A stretch of 64,000 nt of DNA from Isoetes taiwanensis (GCA_021234155.1 JAJEKV010000008.1:14569410-14633409); one strand, 5' to 3'; positions 32,729-44,392 are shown, numbered from the stretch's first letter. Translations and numbers: made by a program. The notes: generated from the letters alone by a model not told the origin.

Positions 32729-33133
32729 GTGATTTTCTACTATAGTCATAAAATATGACTGTCACATTGAGATGTCACATTGAGATATGACACTTTTATG
32801 ACTCCAAATCAAAAAATTCGACACATAGATTTTCTACTATAAAGTGTCATAAAATAAGACACCATCAAAATGCAAATGGAAAATCATCAAAAAATAAGAC
32901 ATGTCTTATTTTAATGATACTTTAACATATGTGACACTGTCTTATTTTATACCGGGGGAAATCCCCCGGTATAAAATAAGACTCTATTCTCCTTAAAAGG
33001 AGGAACCGAACCTATCCAAGCCTAAATAGGACATGTCTTATTTTTAATAGTAGAAAACCAATTTTTTCTTATTTGCTTATGTGGCCCAATGGAAATGACT
33101 AAAATATAAGACACCACTCTAGTGGAAAATCAC
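32726..33133. mobile_element. 408-bp MITE with TA flanks
   Basis: GTGATTTTCTACTA at 32729-32742 faces TAGTGGAAAATCAC at 33120-33133 (13 of 14 match). Both sides are flanked by TA (32724-32725, 33134-33135), the target of Tc1/mariner-type elements. Inside, 'attttctactat' and 'gtcataaaataagac' recur and the centre is a long palindrome. No coding capacity. Confidence 0.7.
32939..32982. repeat. Near-perfect 44-bp palindrome
   Basis: GTCTTATTTTATACCGGGGG at 32939-32958 is followed, after four bases, by its exact complement ending at 32982. The outermost of those four bases also pair, giving 21-bp arms with a 2-nt loop. It lies within the MITE. Confidence 0.95.
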
Positions 33134-33137
33134 TAGC

Positions 33138-33191
33138 ACTTGATCAGATTGTTGTTACCAGCTAATAACATCAAGACTGGCCCAAATTCTA
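33138..33191. repeat. Direct repeat unit R3 (short)
   Basis: It repeats 'cagattgttgttaccagcta' and 'gactggcccaaatt' immediately to the right of the MITE. The MITE therefore sits between R2 and R3. Confidence 0.8.
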
Positions 33192-33889
33192 TACTCTTTG
33201 CCATAACATCCTAGAGTATTACCATGAATCCTTATAAGATCCTAGGGAAATATGTGATGAGTTGCCAGAACAAGGTTTTGATTAACAAAGTTTTGAAAAC
33301 AAGTTTTGATTAACAAAAGTTTTGAGTTAAAATTATGTTGCCGTTGCACATGTCCGACAAACAAGATTTCATTGCATAAGCTGCCACGCCGCTGCTTCTG
33401 GCCACAACCCTTGCTTTTGGCCTTAAGATTATCCCGTTGAAGAGTTGCAGGATTTGAAGACTGGCCTAAGATTAATCAAGATTTGAAGATGGTGTTCTGC
33501 TTCAAGGGGAAGCTTCTAAATTAATCAGGTGCCCGAAAGAAGAACTGCGCAGAAAGGATTCGAGCAAAAAATAGAATTGGCCGAGTTGTTTTGCAAGTAG
33601 GACGGCATAATATAAGAGGTTGAACCGTAAACCAACTATAGCAAGCTGGGCGATCTTCGAACCGTCTGGGCTTTTTTCAGCCCAGGATTCCAATCAGATC
33701 ATGACAGCTGGCGCAGTTTCAATCCAAGAAAGTCGAGCATCCAAGATTTACTCTTCGTTCTGAATTTTTTTACCTGCAATTCCGGATTCAACTTCTTTTA
33801 CTCGGCATTCCAATCTTTATTCAAATCGCAGCTCTTCAAATCAATTGCATCAACTGTTGAAAATAGCCCAGGCGATTTTTACGTTAGGT
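33192..33889. other. Non-coding, nothing assignable
   Basis: No supported gene or repeat. Confidence 0.4.
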
Positions 33890-33982
33890 GAAAGCCCCTC
33901 CGGGCTTGATTCGAGGAGGAAAGCCGACCCGGGCTCCGCGGCCGCCGACTTTCCCCTCGGAATCAAGCCTTCAAGGGCTTTC
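33890..33982. repeat. 93-bp GC-rich foldback
   Basis: Arms GAAAGCCC...GGGCTTGATTC (from 33890) and the complement ending ...GGGCTTTC (33982) pair over about 28 bp with a few mismatches. A second inner stem GGAAAG/CTTTCC extends it. Probably a short MITE-like element. Confidence 0.75.
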
Positions 33983-35447
33983 TTATACAAAACCTCGAAC
34001 CGGATATAGCATACGGCCCCTTCGGGGAGTTCTTGGAAAGGATTTGAGGGCCATATGTCAAGTTGCGTCATATGTGATGCGGCTGGATTTCACTGCAAGT
34101 TGGGCTATGGGTTCCAATTGTTGCAGGAACATATTTGGAGCTTTTCCCTTCAATACAACAAGATCAACTATGTATTCTTGTTCGTGCTAGTGCTATTCAT
34201 GTTGCAGGCTACTTTATAGTTTAAGGCAGTCCTAGCATTCAGATATGTGGCCTCTTAATTTGCACATAAATCTTGGATGGCCTGCAGATTTGAGGAGTTT
34301 AGACCCTCCGGCATATGATGGAAATAGAGGTTCAGCTACAAGTAATTTTGTTTTGTCTATAACAAAGATTACTCATGGCCCATTCATACATCTTTCCTTG
34401 GATAAGTATTGGACCATTGGCTTCAGGATCATTCTGTAACAAATCCATCACTAAAGTGACCCCAAATTCCTATCTATTATGATTATATGCGGAGCTAAGT
34501 GTGTGAAGCTAAATGCCTTCTGCTGAATTAAGTGTCCCGTGCAAGCCTTGAAACCAGAGTGATCCCAAATTTCTAGCTATAGCTATCATGATTGTGAAAC
34601 TAAGTCATGTGCTATACAGTTTCATGCGCTATATAGCTTCTGGGAGCCAGCATGCAATTCTTTACAAATTAGTGGACAGTCTGAAGCTATATGCGTTATG
34701 GCAAACCTACCTAGCATAACAGGTTCTATTTATAAATGATTCAGCTGACTTATAACTTAGACCTAGCAATGGCCAGCTGTGCCATAAAATAGCATAAAAA
34801 AGTGGATTGTTAAAACTGGAAGGGATGCTAAGCTTGCCAAGGACTTTCAGACAGTGCTTTAAGAATTTGAAAAAGCTCAAAAGATAGTTGCAGAGCATGA
34901 TGCGTCTTATGCCTCATTCATTCCCCAGGCTGTTCCTTCAAGGTCAGTTAAGTCTTCCATATTTGTAATTAAAGGGTCAAACCTCAAATTGTATTTTTCC
35001 CACCTATATGACAAATAGAGTATTTCCTTAGCAATGAAACTCAGTCAAGTAGCTATTTATGTTAGACATCTAGTACTAGCATATGCTTTTAGATGATATT
35101 GAGGAGGTTGGAACCCCTCTTTTAAGATCAACCAGAAACCATCCTGTGATTTAAGCATTGGAAAGGTTGGTAATTTGATAATGAGGCAGACACTGTATTC
35201 TTAAGATCATGAATTAAATAGTTACGATGAAAATTCTGACATCTTTTTTATTATTCTTCTAGCTACAAATATAGGAAATTTCAAACCTTGAGTTTTGGTA
35301 AGGTGCATGGGATTATTTAAGATTCTACATTAATTCGAGTAATGGAGCTAGCTGCAACCAATCCCCATCCCCATGTCACCAGCTAAGAAACATAGGCCAA
35401 GGCATAAAACATAGTGCCACAAATTTAATCCAAGGCTCACCCACCGA
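33983..35447. other. Non-coding, nothing assignable
   Basis: AT-rich sequence with only short chance frames. Confidence 0.4.
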
Positions 35448-35775
35448 CAAAGTTGCTCGGTTTGTAAAACTAAGTTACTAGGAATCAAAGCTGTTCCATG
35501 TAGCCGGTTATTGTTCACAATTCATCTTCCTTCACTATAAGCAGCATTGAATCTTTAAGGAAACTTGTATAAAATCACAAGACCCCTTACAACATGCACT
35601 ACTATGAAGAGCTACCAGCAAAGTTGCCCGTTATAAAACTGAGATTCTAGGAATCAAAGCTGTTCAATATAAAATATTATAATTCACAATTCATATTCCT
35701 TCATTATTTGCAGTATAAGGAAACTTGTATAAAATTACGAGATCTTTTACAAAGACATGGCCTGTTGTGAAGTTC
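35448..35775. repeat. Imperfect tandem duplication, period about 172 bp
   Basis: 'caaagttgc', 'taggaatcaaagctgttc', 'cacaattcat' and 'aaggaaacttgtataaaat' occur in the same order starting at 35448 and again at 35620. Confidence 0.85.
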
Positions 35776-36069
35776 TATTTGCTTGTGTAGCATGTTCTGT
35801 CATTCTAAAAAGTCAAATTCTTGTAGAAAGCTTACTTTTTTGGACAATAAACTTTAGAAGAGGATTCTACATTCTACTGATAAGTTAACAAACTTAAAAA
35901 TATGTGCATAAGGCTTTTAGGGCAAAGCATGATGTTGCATCACAAATTGTGTTGAAATTCTAGATTGCAAGGGCTGCATTTATGATAATAACTTGATGTT
36001 TGATGGCAATGTGCCTAATCTCCTCATATTGTCGCATGTTTATTTAGCCAATGACCACAGTAGATAAAA

Positions 36070-36288
36070 TGGCCAAACAAAAGAATCAATAATAATATGA
36101 AACCCTCATTCACCCTCACTCTATAAGTATTGCACGTTGTTAATTTTGACAAATGCAGACTTTAAGATCGATGAGTCTACTGGCCAAACAAAAGAATCAA
36201 TAATGATTTGAAACCCTCACTCATCTCACTCTACAAGTATTGCACGTTGTTAATTTTGACAAATGCAGACTTTAAGATTGAAGAGAGA
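36070..36288. repeat. Tandem duplication, period 111 bp
   Basis: 'tggccaaacaaaagaatcaa' starts at 36070 and 36181. 'aagtattgcacgttgttaat' and 'gacaaatgcagactttaaga' follow in both copies, nearly identical, so the duplication is fairly recent. The second copy runs directly into the GA tract. Confidence 0.92.
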
Positions 36289-36625
36289 CAGGGCGGGGAG
36301 AGAAGAGATAGAAGAGAGAGGAGACAGAGGGAGAAGAGAGAGAGGGGGGAGAGAAGAGAGAGAAGAAAAGGGGAAGAGAAGAGAGGGAGAGGGGAGAGAG
36401 AAAGGGGAGAAGAAGGAGAAGAGAGAGGAGAGAGAATAGAGAGAGAGAGAGGAGAGAGAGAGAGGAGAGAGAAGAGTGAGAGAGAAGAGAGAGAGAGAGG
36501 AGAGAGAAGAGGGATGAGAGAGAGGGGGAAGAGATAGAGAGAGGAGAAGAGAGAGGAGAGAGAGAGGGGGAGGAGAGAGTACAGAGGGGAGAAACGGGGA
36601 GGAGAGAGAAGAGTGAGAAAAGAGA
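36280..36625 (+). repeat. GA-rich polypurine tract
   Basis: About 340 bases made almost only of G and A on the plus strand, with GAGA as the core. It gives long meaningless frames on both strands (Arg/Glu on +, Ser/Leu on -). Such tracts can adopt triplex structures and are often polymorphic. Confidence 0.95.
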
Positions 36626-36746
36626 ACAAAGGCAAAAACCGAGGCGAGGCCTCGGCCGAAGGCCGAGGCCGAGCCGAGGAATAGTCCCAAGGATGTCCAA
36701 ACCGAGGTGAGGCCCCGGAGGGGCCGAGCCGAGGAACGAGTGCAAG

Positions 36747-36782
36747 AGAAAAGGGCCCGGCCGTCAGACCGGGCCCTTTTCT
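36747..36782. repeat. 14-bp-arm GC-rich hairpin
   Basis: AGAAAAGGGCCCGG at 36747-36760 pairs exactly with 36769-36782 around an 8-nt loop. A smaller palindrome, CCTCGGCC/GGCCGAGG, lies about 90 bp upstream. Confidence 0.9.
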
Positions 36783-37326
36783 AGTCTTAATATAATAAAA
36801 AAATACCGCGTGAATCATGAATGTAACTGCTCATATGCACATCCTTTTTCTCTGCGTCTTGCAATGTCAGAGGCTTTACCGGATTAAGTTCAACGATGGC
36901 AATGGTGCAGCAGAGCTTAATCCTTAGTTTTTTTTTTTTTTTTGTGATCTGAATAGACATTTTCTTTAAACTTGATGTGGCAAATAAATGGTAAAAGAAC
37001 TACCCGTAGATGATTCTAAATACGCGTACCAGGAGTGACTGGTAATACATCTAAAAATATGGTCCAGTCTACACCATACAAAAAAATAATAGGCACAAGC
37101 TCAATTATGTCTTATCTCTAGGCTTTAATGGTGATTAGAGGTGAAAGAGCCCCCCTAAGTGACGAGAAATGAATTTACTAGGACTGGATTAGACTGCCGA
37201 TGAAATTTATGACGAAGTTTTAAGGTTCTGACCTAAACAGTATGGCAGACCCTCGAGCTGATAAAGGACTTGGCAGGTCACATATGACCAAAAATATCTT
37301 CTAAGATTGTGGCGGGTAACTGAATC
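36783..37326. other. Mostly non-coding; possible small exon remnant
   Basis: A short frame near 36868-36925 reads RLYRIKFNDGNGAAELNP before a stop and could be an exon remnant, unsupported otherwise. Confidence 0.3.
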
Positions 37327-37671
37327 ATGGGTTTTAATTCAGATGGCTGGACTGATAGCCATAGCTCTGAGGATGAGTTTACACCAGACGTAGAGACGGA
37401 GAGGGAGCTTCTTTGGTGCAAAAATTCTGAAAAACTTGAGCAACTAAGTATGAATAGGAGAGGAGGCGGTCGGAGCTTTAACTCCAAAAGAAGTTTCGAT
37501 GATAGCAGAGGTGGATACAATGCTAAAAGAGGCGGAGGTTTTAACCGAAACCCAGGTGGTTACTTCAGGAACAGCAATAATGAGCAATATGTTCCCGAGA
37601 CACAACAAAATGAGGATGATATTGATTCGGAAAACGAAGATCTACAGGTAAAAACGAAGATCTACTGGTAA
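37327..37671 (+). CDS. RGG-rich ORF, possible exon of an RNA-binding protein
   Basis: A 114-codon ATG-started frame. It begins with an acidic part (SSEDEFTPDVETERE), continues with glycine/arginine repeats from about residue 43 (RRGGGRSF, SRGGYNAKRGGGFNRNPGGY) and ends in another acidic stretch (DDIDSENED). RGG/RG repeats of this kind are found in RNA-binding and nucleolar proteins. CTACAG/GTAAAA at 37647/37648 is a plausible splice donor, so the coding exon may end there. A 22-bp duplication straddles that junction. No RRM or helicase domain is visible, so the parent protein is unknown. Confidence 0.4.
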   Translation: MGFNSDGWTDSHSSEDEFTPDVETERELLWCKNSEKLEQLSMNRRGGGRSFNSKRSFDDSRGGYNAKRGGGFNRNPGGYFRNSNNEQYVPETQQNEDDIDSENEDLQVKTKIYW

Positions 37672-37826
37672 AATGAATTATCAAGAAAATGCATAAAGGA
37701 GCAGTCTACAAGTTGGACGGATTTGCTATCATATATTTGTATTAATCTATACGTTGATTATTTTACTATCATACATCGGAATTATTTTGACTGTACATTT
37801 TTAGTAGATAGTCTAATATCAAGAGC

Positions 37827-37880
37827 AAAGGGTACATTAGGTGAAGGGCGAAGAGCCAAGAATCACCTAATGTACCCTTT
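37827..37880. repeat. Perfect 18-bp inverted repeat
   Basis: AAAGGGTACATTAGGTGA at 37827-37844 is exactly complementary to 37863-37880 with an 18-nt spacer. It is the size of a very small MITE or a hairpin RNA. Confidence 0.95.
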
Positions 37881-38411
37881 GGCCCTTGGGTCATTACCGA
37901 GTCTATCGCTAACGTTCTCATGATTGGCTGCAGGTACGTGGTGATTCTTCTCTTAATGTATCATCTTTGCTGTTATGGTGTTCTACTGGTCGAAACGGAT
38001 GTACTGGTCTATATATACTACATTGTGTAGTTGCGGATTTAGCAGTAATAAAAAATTCATAGTTTGGGCAAAGTTGTGAACAGCCCCATGACAAAAGTAT
38101 TAGGTTGACGGGTAAGACTAATTTTACTCTTTGTTAAACATTGAACATGTTGAAATAACAGTCAAATGTGGAGCATTTTTCATAAGTAAAGCTCACACAT
38201 AATACAGGTACGTTTACCTCCAGTTTTGCTGTGCATTTTAGGATGTTTTAATGGCAAATACGTTAAACCTTATTTTATAAGAATAATGTGCACTATGGAA
38301 TGACTGTTCTAATGATTTGAGCATCCCATAGAGTGGAAAAAGTTTTGTTTCCAAAAAAATGATGACTGAGTCGGTAGATTCAAAAAAGAGTGTCAATAGT
38401 TTCTAAACCTG
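37881..38411. other. Flank of copia element; no 3' LTR
   Basis: I compared this stretch with the 5' LTR and found no match, and no polypurine tract next to the RNase H end. No gene seen. Confidence 0.6.
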
Positions 38412-40824
38412 TTATCCATAGATTGGTGTACCAGACTCGGATCTATCTAGATCTTTGGATGGAATGATAAAACTATGGAGGGATTGACCAAAGTAGTATG
38501 ATGTGCTAGTAGGATTTGTAACCTGCAATGAGTCTCTGAATTTACAGAATAAACTTTCTACCAAAGCTTTTGTCAGGATATCTGCAATCTGCATATCTGT
38601 CTGAACATATGCCATTTGAATCTGACCCTTTTCTACTAGATCTCGTACAAAATGCATGCTAAGCTCAATATGCTTAGTTCTTTCGTGTTGAACAGGATTT
38701 TTTATTATTGCTATGCAGCTCATGCTGTCTGTGAATAGAGTTGTAGGTCTATCTTGATTGTATCCTAGTTCTTCCATTAATCTTCTCAACCATACTAGTT
38801 CTTTAGCAATCAAAGAACTTGCTGCATATTCAGCTTCAGCCGATGATAAAGCAATGGCAGTCTGCTTTTTACTTCTCCATGTGACAGCACCTCCTCCAAC
38901 AAAAATAACATAGCCTGATGTTGACTTTCTTGTACTCAGATCTCCTCCCCAATCAGCATCACAATAACCAACTAATGTTAAATCATTAGATGTAAAAGTA
39001 ATGCCATAATAGGAAGTGCCTTTTAGATATTTTAGCACACGCTTTGCTGCCTCCCAGTGTAACTTTGTAGGGCAGTGATTGTATCTACTTAGCAGATTAA
39101 CTATATAGGCTATGTCAGGTCTGGAATTGTTTGATAGATAAAGTAGACATCCAATCAATTCCCTGTACAGCACTTCATCTAAGTTTAGCAGATCTTTTTC
39201 TGCCTTTACATGGTCTGTCAACTTGTGTCCAGGAACAACTGGAGTCTTTGCAAATTTTGCTTCTGTCATGTTAAACCTTCTCAGCATATTTTGAATATGT
39301 CTATTTTGACTCAATGTCAAGATTTCCTTCTCTCTGTCTCTTTGTACTTCAATGCCAAGAAATTGTTTAAGCTCCCCTAAATCTGTCATTTCAAATCTTT
39401 TCTTCAATATGTTTTTGCATTTTTCTAGGCATTTGACATCATTAGCAATCATTATGCAGTCGTCTACATACAAAGCTATTATGCAAAAACTGTTTTCGTC
39501 CTTAAATCTATACAAGTTTCCATCATTTTTTAGCCTTTCAAACCCTTGTTCTCTTAAGTAACCATCCATGCAAAAATACCACTCTCTTGGAGATTGTTTC
39601 AATCCATAAACAGCTCGATTTAGTTTCCATACCATGTGTTCTCCCTGCTCAAATCCAGTAGCTTGCTTCATATATATCTCCTCTTTCAATTTTGCATTCA
39701 AAAATGCTGTTTTAACGTCCATGTGATGCAATTCCAAATTTTCAGCATTTGCAATAGCAAGCAGCAGTCTTATACTTGTCAACTTTACTACTGGCGAAAA
39801 GATCTCGTTGTAATCTTTTCCTTTTTTCTGTGAAAAACCTTGAGCCACCAATCTTGCTTTGAATCTTTTGCTTCCGTCTGCTCCAATTTTAACTCTGAAT
39901 ATCCACTTATTCCCAACCACATTTTTGTTTTCTGGTTTTTCTGTAAGCTCATAGGTTTGTGTGTCTTTGAATGACTTCATTTCCTCATTCATTGCTTGAA
40001 TCCACTTTTCTCGATCTGCACTGTCAATTGCCTGCTCATATGTTTTAGGAATGACTATGTCATCTAGAATGGCCAGTATTTGCTCTGGCTCTAAATCTTT
40101 TGTCAAATTTTCTATTCGTTTACTTCTACCACTGCTTAATCTACCATAAGCATTTTCATCTATAGCCATATCAGCCCTTAATTTTTCAACCTGAGTTTTT
40201 CTCCTTTTTCCGTCTTCACAAGCATTATGTTCTTTTTCCTCACGAGTTTCTTCATTGCTATTCTTGTGTACAGCAGAATGTACCTTGCTTTGGTCTTGTA
40301 TTTCTTCATCATCACTATCATTATCAATCTCCTTTTCATGTTTGTGTTCAATTTCCTTCTGTACACGCTGCTCGTCACCATAATACTTAGCTGCAAGTTT
40401 TGTTTCAGATTTTTGCTTTCTTTCCCTATCCTTATACAAAATTTGCTCATTGAAAATAACATCCCTGCTGATAACTATTTTATTCAGCTTTGGCACATAT
40501 ATTCTATATCCTTTTGACTGCTCGTCATATCCAACCAGATAACCTATGTCTGCCTTATCGTCAAGTTTCTTTCTTAGTTCTGTTGGTACATGAATATAAC
40601 CCAGACACCCATATGCCTTAAACATACTGTAATCTATTTCTTCAGAATTTGACCACACAAGATCAGGGACGTTACCTTTCAGGCTTGCAGTTGGCAGTTT
40701 ATTTTGAATGAGTACTGCAGTTCTAAGGGCCTCCTCCCAGAAATAGTTTGGAAGGCTAACTGCATCCAGTAATGTTCGATTCTTCCTCTCGGCTGTACCA
40801 TTTTGCTGAGGTGTGTACCTGCAA
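38412..40824 (-). pseudogene. pol: Copia integrase C-term, reverse transcriptase and RNase H
   Basis: An open frame of about 800 codons. Upstream of its first Met (40658) it reads YTPQQNGTAERKNRT, the integrase block that holds the catalytic glutamate. Then come MFKAYGCLGY, an acidic linker, and the RT with WIFRVK (about residue 252 from the Met), HHMDVKTAFLN (311-321), YGLKQSPREW (351-360) and the catalytic YVDD (397-400). RNase H carries YCDADWGG (566-573), SSAEAEY (605-611) and FTDSM (642-646). All catalytic residues are present, so this part could still encode an active enzyme, but it lacks the upstream gag-protease in frame. Confidence 0.95.
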
Positions 40825-40825
40825 G

Positions 40826-41929
40826 TTAATTGTCTTCTAATGCATTAGCTCTGCAAAAATGCTTAAACTGATCAGACAAATACTCTCCTCCTCGATCTGA
40901 TCTTACACATTTTAATTTTCTTCCTGTTTGTCTTTCCATTTCCATAGTGTACAGTTTCAATGCCTGCAGTGCTTGTGATTTTCTTGTTAAACAATAACAC
41001 TTACATTTCCTGCTGTGATCGTCAATAAACGAGATAAAATATCTCTTACCACTTTTTCCTCTCACATTAAGTGGGCCACATAGATCTGAATGAACCAAAT
41101 CAAGTACTCCAGCAGCTCTCTTTTTTTACTTTGGAAATGGCAGCCTATTAATTTTTCCAATCATGCATCCCTCACACAATTCTTTGTCATTTTCTCCTGT
41201 ACTACAGTTTATAAGTCCTTTCTTTGTCAAGAATCTGATATTATTGAAATGAGTATGTGCAAGTCTGCAGTGCCATAATGCAATATCAGAAATTTCAATT
41301 GCATTAATACTATCAGGAGAATAACTATCCAATTGGTACAAATTCCCAACTCGGATTGCAAGAAATTTCAGTTTATTATTAAGAAACACTTTACATGCCT
41401 TCTTGTTAAAGAAGATCTCATAACCTAAATCCACCAGCTGACACACAGAAATGAGATTTTTAATCAAACTCGGAACACATAGAACATCCTCAATGTTTAC
41501 AACATTTCCTTCTAAATCTAAAAGCTGCAACATGCCACATCCTTCTATCTTCTTAAGCTCTCCATTTCCGACTTGCACATGCCTTGAATGATTTGTATTC
41601 ATATTTCTGAGCAGATCAGTAGATTTCACTACTGATCTCTCAGCTCCACTATCAACTACAATCACATCATGTTTGTAGTTAGCTTTCGGACTGCAATTAT
41701 TCAATGAGCAAATCATGTACCTCATCATCAGTGGTTGATCCAATCTTGTCCTCGTCTTCAAGCTTTTCCTTAGCAATGTGAACTCCAGCAGTACCTTCTC
41801 TTCATTTAAAATTTCTTCCCCTTCCTGCCTGCTCTCTACCTCTTCCCCTTCCTCTAGAATAGTCCTTAGGACTTGAACATTTTGCTGCAATATGGCCCTT
41901 TCCTTTGCAGTTATAGCATGTAATTTCAT
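40826..41929 (-). pseudogene. Copia protease and integrase N-terminal part
   Basis: The protease motif VDSGAE (the usual copia form is LDSGA) is near 41640. A GAG-pre-integrase block (LWHCRLAHTHFNN...CEGCMIGKINRLPF) with the HHCC zinc-binding residues runs about 41270 to 41140. A TAA at 41126 interrupts the frame. Integrase then continues with HSDLCGP and RSDRGGEY, the first two catalytic aspartates. The frame is lost again at 40826, just before the TPQQNGTAERK block, which is one frame away. Confidence 0.9.
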
Positions 41930-42734
41930 TATTTAGCTTTGGACAATTTGATTTAATATGTCCACTTTCATTGCAGTAATAACATACATTTCTGTCTTGT
42001 CCTTTCTTTTTCCTGCTTGCAAACAGAATTTCAGCAGTGGTTTCTTCTTCTTTCATTACCTTATTTTGCTCTATTTCAGTTCGTAGCATGTTCTCAGCTT
42101 CATCTCTTGTCTTAGCAACATTTCTCATTAAAAGAGATAACTGTGGATTATTACTGACAGCCCTGGATATAGCTAGAACTAGGTATCTGTCATGTAAAAC
42201 AACGGCTGCTTCTTCAAGGTCAGCCACTATATTATCAAATTTATTAAAAAATTCCGAGACATCTTCATCCTCATTGTATTTCAGATTTCTGAGCTCTTTC
42301 TCCAGTACATCTATCTGTGAAGATGTTTTTTGTTCATAATGCTTGATTAAATAACTCCACATTTGTTTAGGCGTCTTACCTCTCAGCTTCAACAATATTG
42401 TTGGCCCTACTTTGCTGGTGATAATTCCTCTTGCTTCTTTAATCTTTGTACTCAAAGCACTTGCTGTAACTCCTCCTGCAACACTAGAATCATCTCCAGC
42501 TACACTTCCAGAGCTTGCTGTTGAGGGTGATCCTCCTCCTCCAGCACTTGAGCTAGCAGCAATATTTGTTCATGTGTTCACAAACACATTATCAGAAATA
42601 TCTGGATCAACAACCTCCCAGAGATTCTCAACATCCAGAATATGCTGTATCTGGTCTTTCCACACTTGAAAACCAGACCCTCCATTGTACACTTGCACTG
42701 CATTCAAGAGTCCTGCACCAAATCTTGTAGCCAT
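41802..42734 (-). pseudogene. gag: Copia gag with two CCHC zinc knuckles
   Basis: It starts at MATRFGAG (ATG at 42734) and runs to a TGA at 42570-42572. It continues in the same frame through a Ser/Gly-rich linker and a UBN2-type gag core (RGKTPKQMWSYLIKHYEQKT) to two CX2CX4HX4C knuckles (CYYCNESGHIKSNC and CYNCKGKGHIAAKC). An RGRGRG tail ends the frame. The carry-over to protease needs a frame change within the 41802-41929 overlap. One nonsense mutation separates the N-terminal 54 codons. Confidence 0.9.
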
Positions 42735-42745
42735 AATGATATAAG

Positions 42746-42757
42746 GCTCTGATACCA
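42746..42757 (-). promoter_or_regulatory. Primer-binding site of copia element
   Basis: The minus strand reads TGGTATCAGAGC two bases after the LTR end. This is the classical Ty1/copia site complementary to the initiator tRNA-Met 3' region. Confidence 0.95.
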
Positions 42758-42759
42758 AA

Positions 42760-43306
42760 TGATAAACTTGTTAGAATAACTAGTATTTCACTAGTTTACT
42801 TGTTTGAGATCTCCTTTGCTAATTCTTACGATTCAAGTATTTGTATTGCAAAATTACTAATGGTTGAATATACGAACCATTGCAGTGCACTGTAGCAATC
42901 ACATTACACGTATTTCATTAGCTTGAAATACTCCACGAACACAAGCTCTAGCTGCTCGGCTAGATACGATTCAACCCAATTTCAATTCTCAATCAACCGT
43001 TCTGCCCCACCGACCTGTTTCTCAGCAAATATCACTTATCTAATCCGGCCGATTTGCCTTAGAATACGGTTACAGGCTAAGTTTCCACATTCGAACCATT
43101 CAAATCATTATTGGCTCCAAGATATTATAGTCTTCGTTCCCTTAATTTAGCTTTATCTTTAACCATTAACCTTTAGGTTAATAGACAAAAGCCAACGATC
43201 CTTAGGCATTCTTAACTCTTAAGATATGCCCTTTCAAGTTTACACTTAGATGGTCTTCTCTGCTTATGAAGATTATATGATGACATCTATCCTTCTGCAT
43301 TTAACA
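42760..43306 (-). repeat. 5' LTR of the copia element (547 bp)
   Basis: On the minus strand it starts TGTTAAATGC and ends GTTTATCA, the TG...CA form. It is homologous end to end with 44393-44940 in the opposite orientation. The two differ mainly in a short tract near 43055-43085 and by scattered substitutions. Confidence 0.95.
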
Positions 43307-44392
43307 GCAAAGCAATGCGAGAACGGGAATTTCAATTGCTTCTTACCTGTAAAAAGAGTGCAAAGCAGAAACCTTCATGTCCAAAATCCACTACTTTTTT
43401 TCTTTATTAGCACTTCAAGCTTGATCCCATTGTAGTACATCAGCCATCACCACTTCTGGACTTCTGCGTGCAACATTGCTGATGCTCAACATGACAAACA
43501 ATTGATTCTGTACACATGGGAAAGCGAAAGAGAAAACTAATAAAGCCAAATGATTGTTCTAATTTTATATAAAGAAACAGAGAAAGAAATCAACCCAGGT
43601 GTCGAATTAATTGCTCTGCTGCCTTGTGGACGAATTTGCTACTACTGCCATGATGCTCTGGGTCCGGATTGATGCCTTGTTGTCTCTTATTTGATTGAAT
43701 AGAGACTAGGAGCACTTAGTCTGCTTTGCAGGTTGCATGCCCCGCTTTGTAACACAAAAAACATGGGCATGGAGAAATTTGAAAAGAGAGGGAGTTCTGG
43801 TTGCCTATAATGCAATAGCATTTGAAGTAAAGACCCCATGACTGACATGAAAGATCTATGATAAATGGACTCAGAATAAATTGATACCCTATCTGCATGC
43901 TCAATGTTGAATGAGAGTACTAGAGCATTTTGTGTCACAAAGTTTACTGCTGCGGGAAAACGACAAAAAGAGAAGAGAGAAGATCTCGCATAGAAGAGGT
44001 AATTTTTAGATATTTTCTAATTTTCTGACATCCGACGATCCTTATCAAATTTAGCCGATGTGCAGGTGGATAGGCTAGAATTATAGGAATTGTTATAAGG
44101 AGGGTTAGGCAAGCCTGCTAAAAATGGAGATTTGTCTGTGCGTGTTAAACCGTTGAGAATTCATATAAATATAAAGGAAAAGATGTATCTAAGAATGAAA
44201 AGGGAGATAAAGAAATTTAAATTATTTTGAGGGCTTATATTGTTTTATTAGTTTATCTTTTTAAGAACTTTTATTTTTTAATCTAGCAAGCCTTTTAAAG
44301 AACTTTTTTTATTATCTTTTTAAGGCCTGCTCGAAATTGTGCAAGAAACTATGGCGCAAATCCCTAACCAAAAAAAAAAAAAAAAAAAAGAG
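43307..44392. other. 1.1-kb spacer between inverted LTRs
   Basis: No gene recognised. It ends in a run of about 20 A just before the second LTR (44370-44389). A trinucleotide-poor AT-rich stretch at 44220-44340 carries the word 'ttttattatctttttaa' and similar forms. Confidence 0.5.

Larger units (their letters stand above)
38412..43306 (-). mobile_element. Ty1/copia retrotransposon, 3' LTR missing
   Basis: In minus-strand order: 5' LTR (43306-42760), tRNA-Met primer-binding site (42757-42746), gag with two CCHC zinc knuckles, protease, integrase, reverse transcriptase and RNase H. This is the copia order (integrase before RT). One stop in gag, one in integrase and two frameshifts make it non-autonomous, although RT-RNase H is still open over about 800 codons, so decay is moderate. 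The 3' LTR is absent at the expected place near 38.4 kb, which implies a deletion or rearrangement after insertion. Confidence 0.95.

Noticed and set aside
36208-36818. Long overlapping frames on both strands (up to 195 codons)
   Set aside because: They are produced by the GA-rich tract: only Arg/Glu/Gly on one strand and Ser/Leu/Pro on the other. No real protein.
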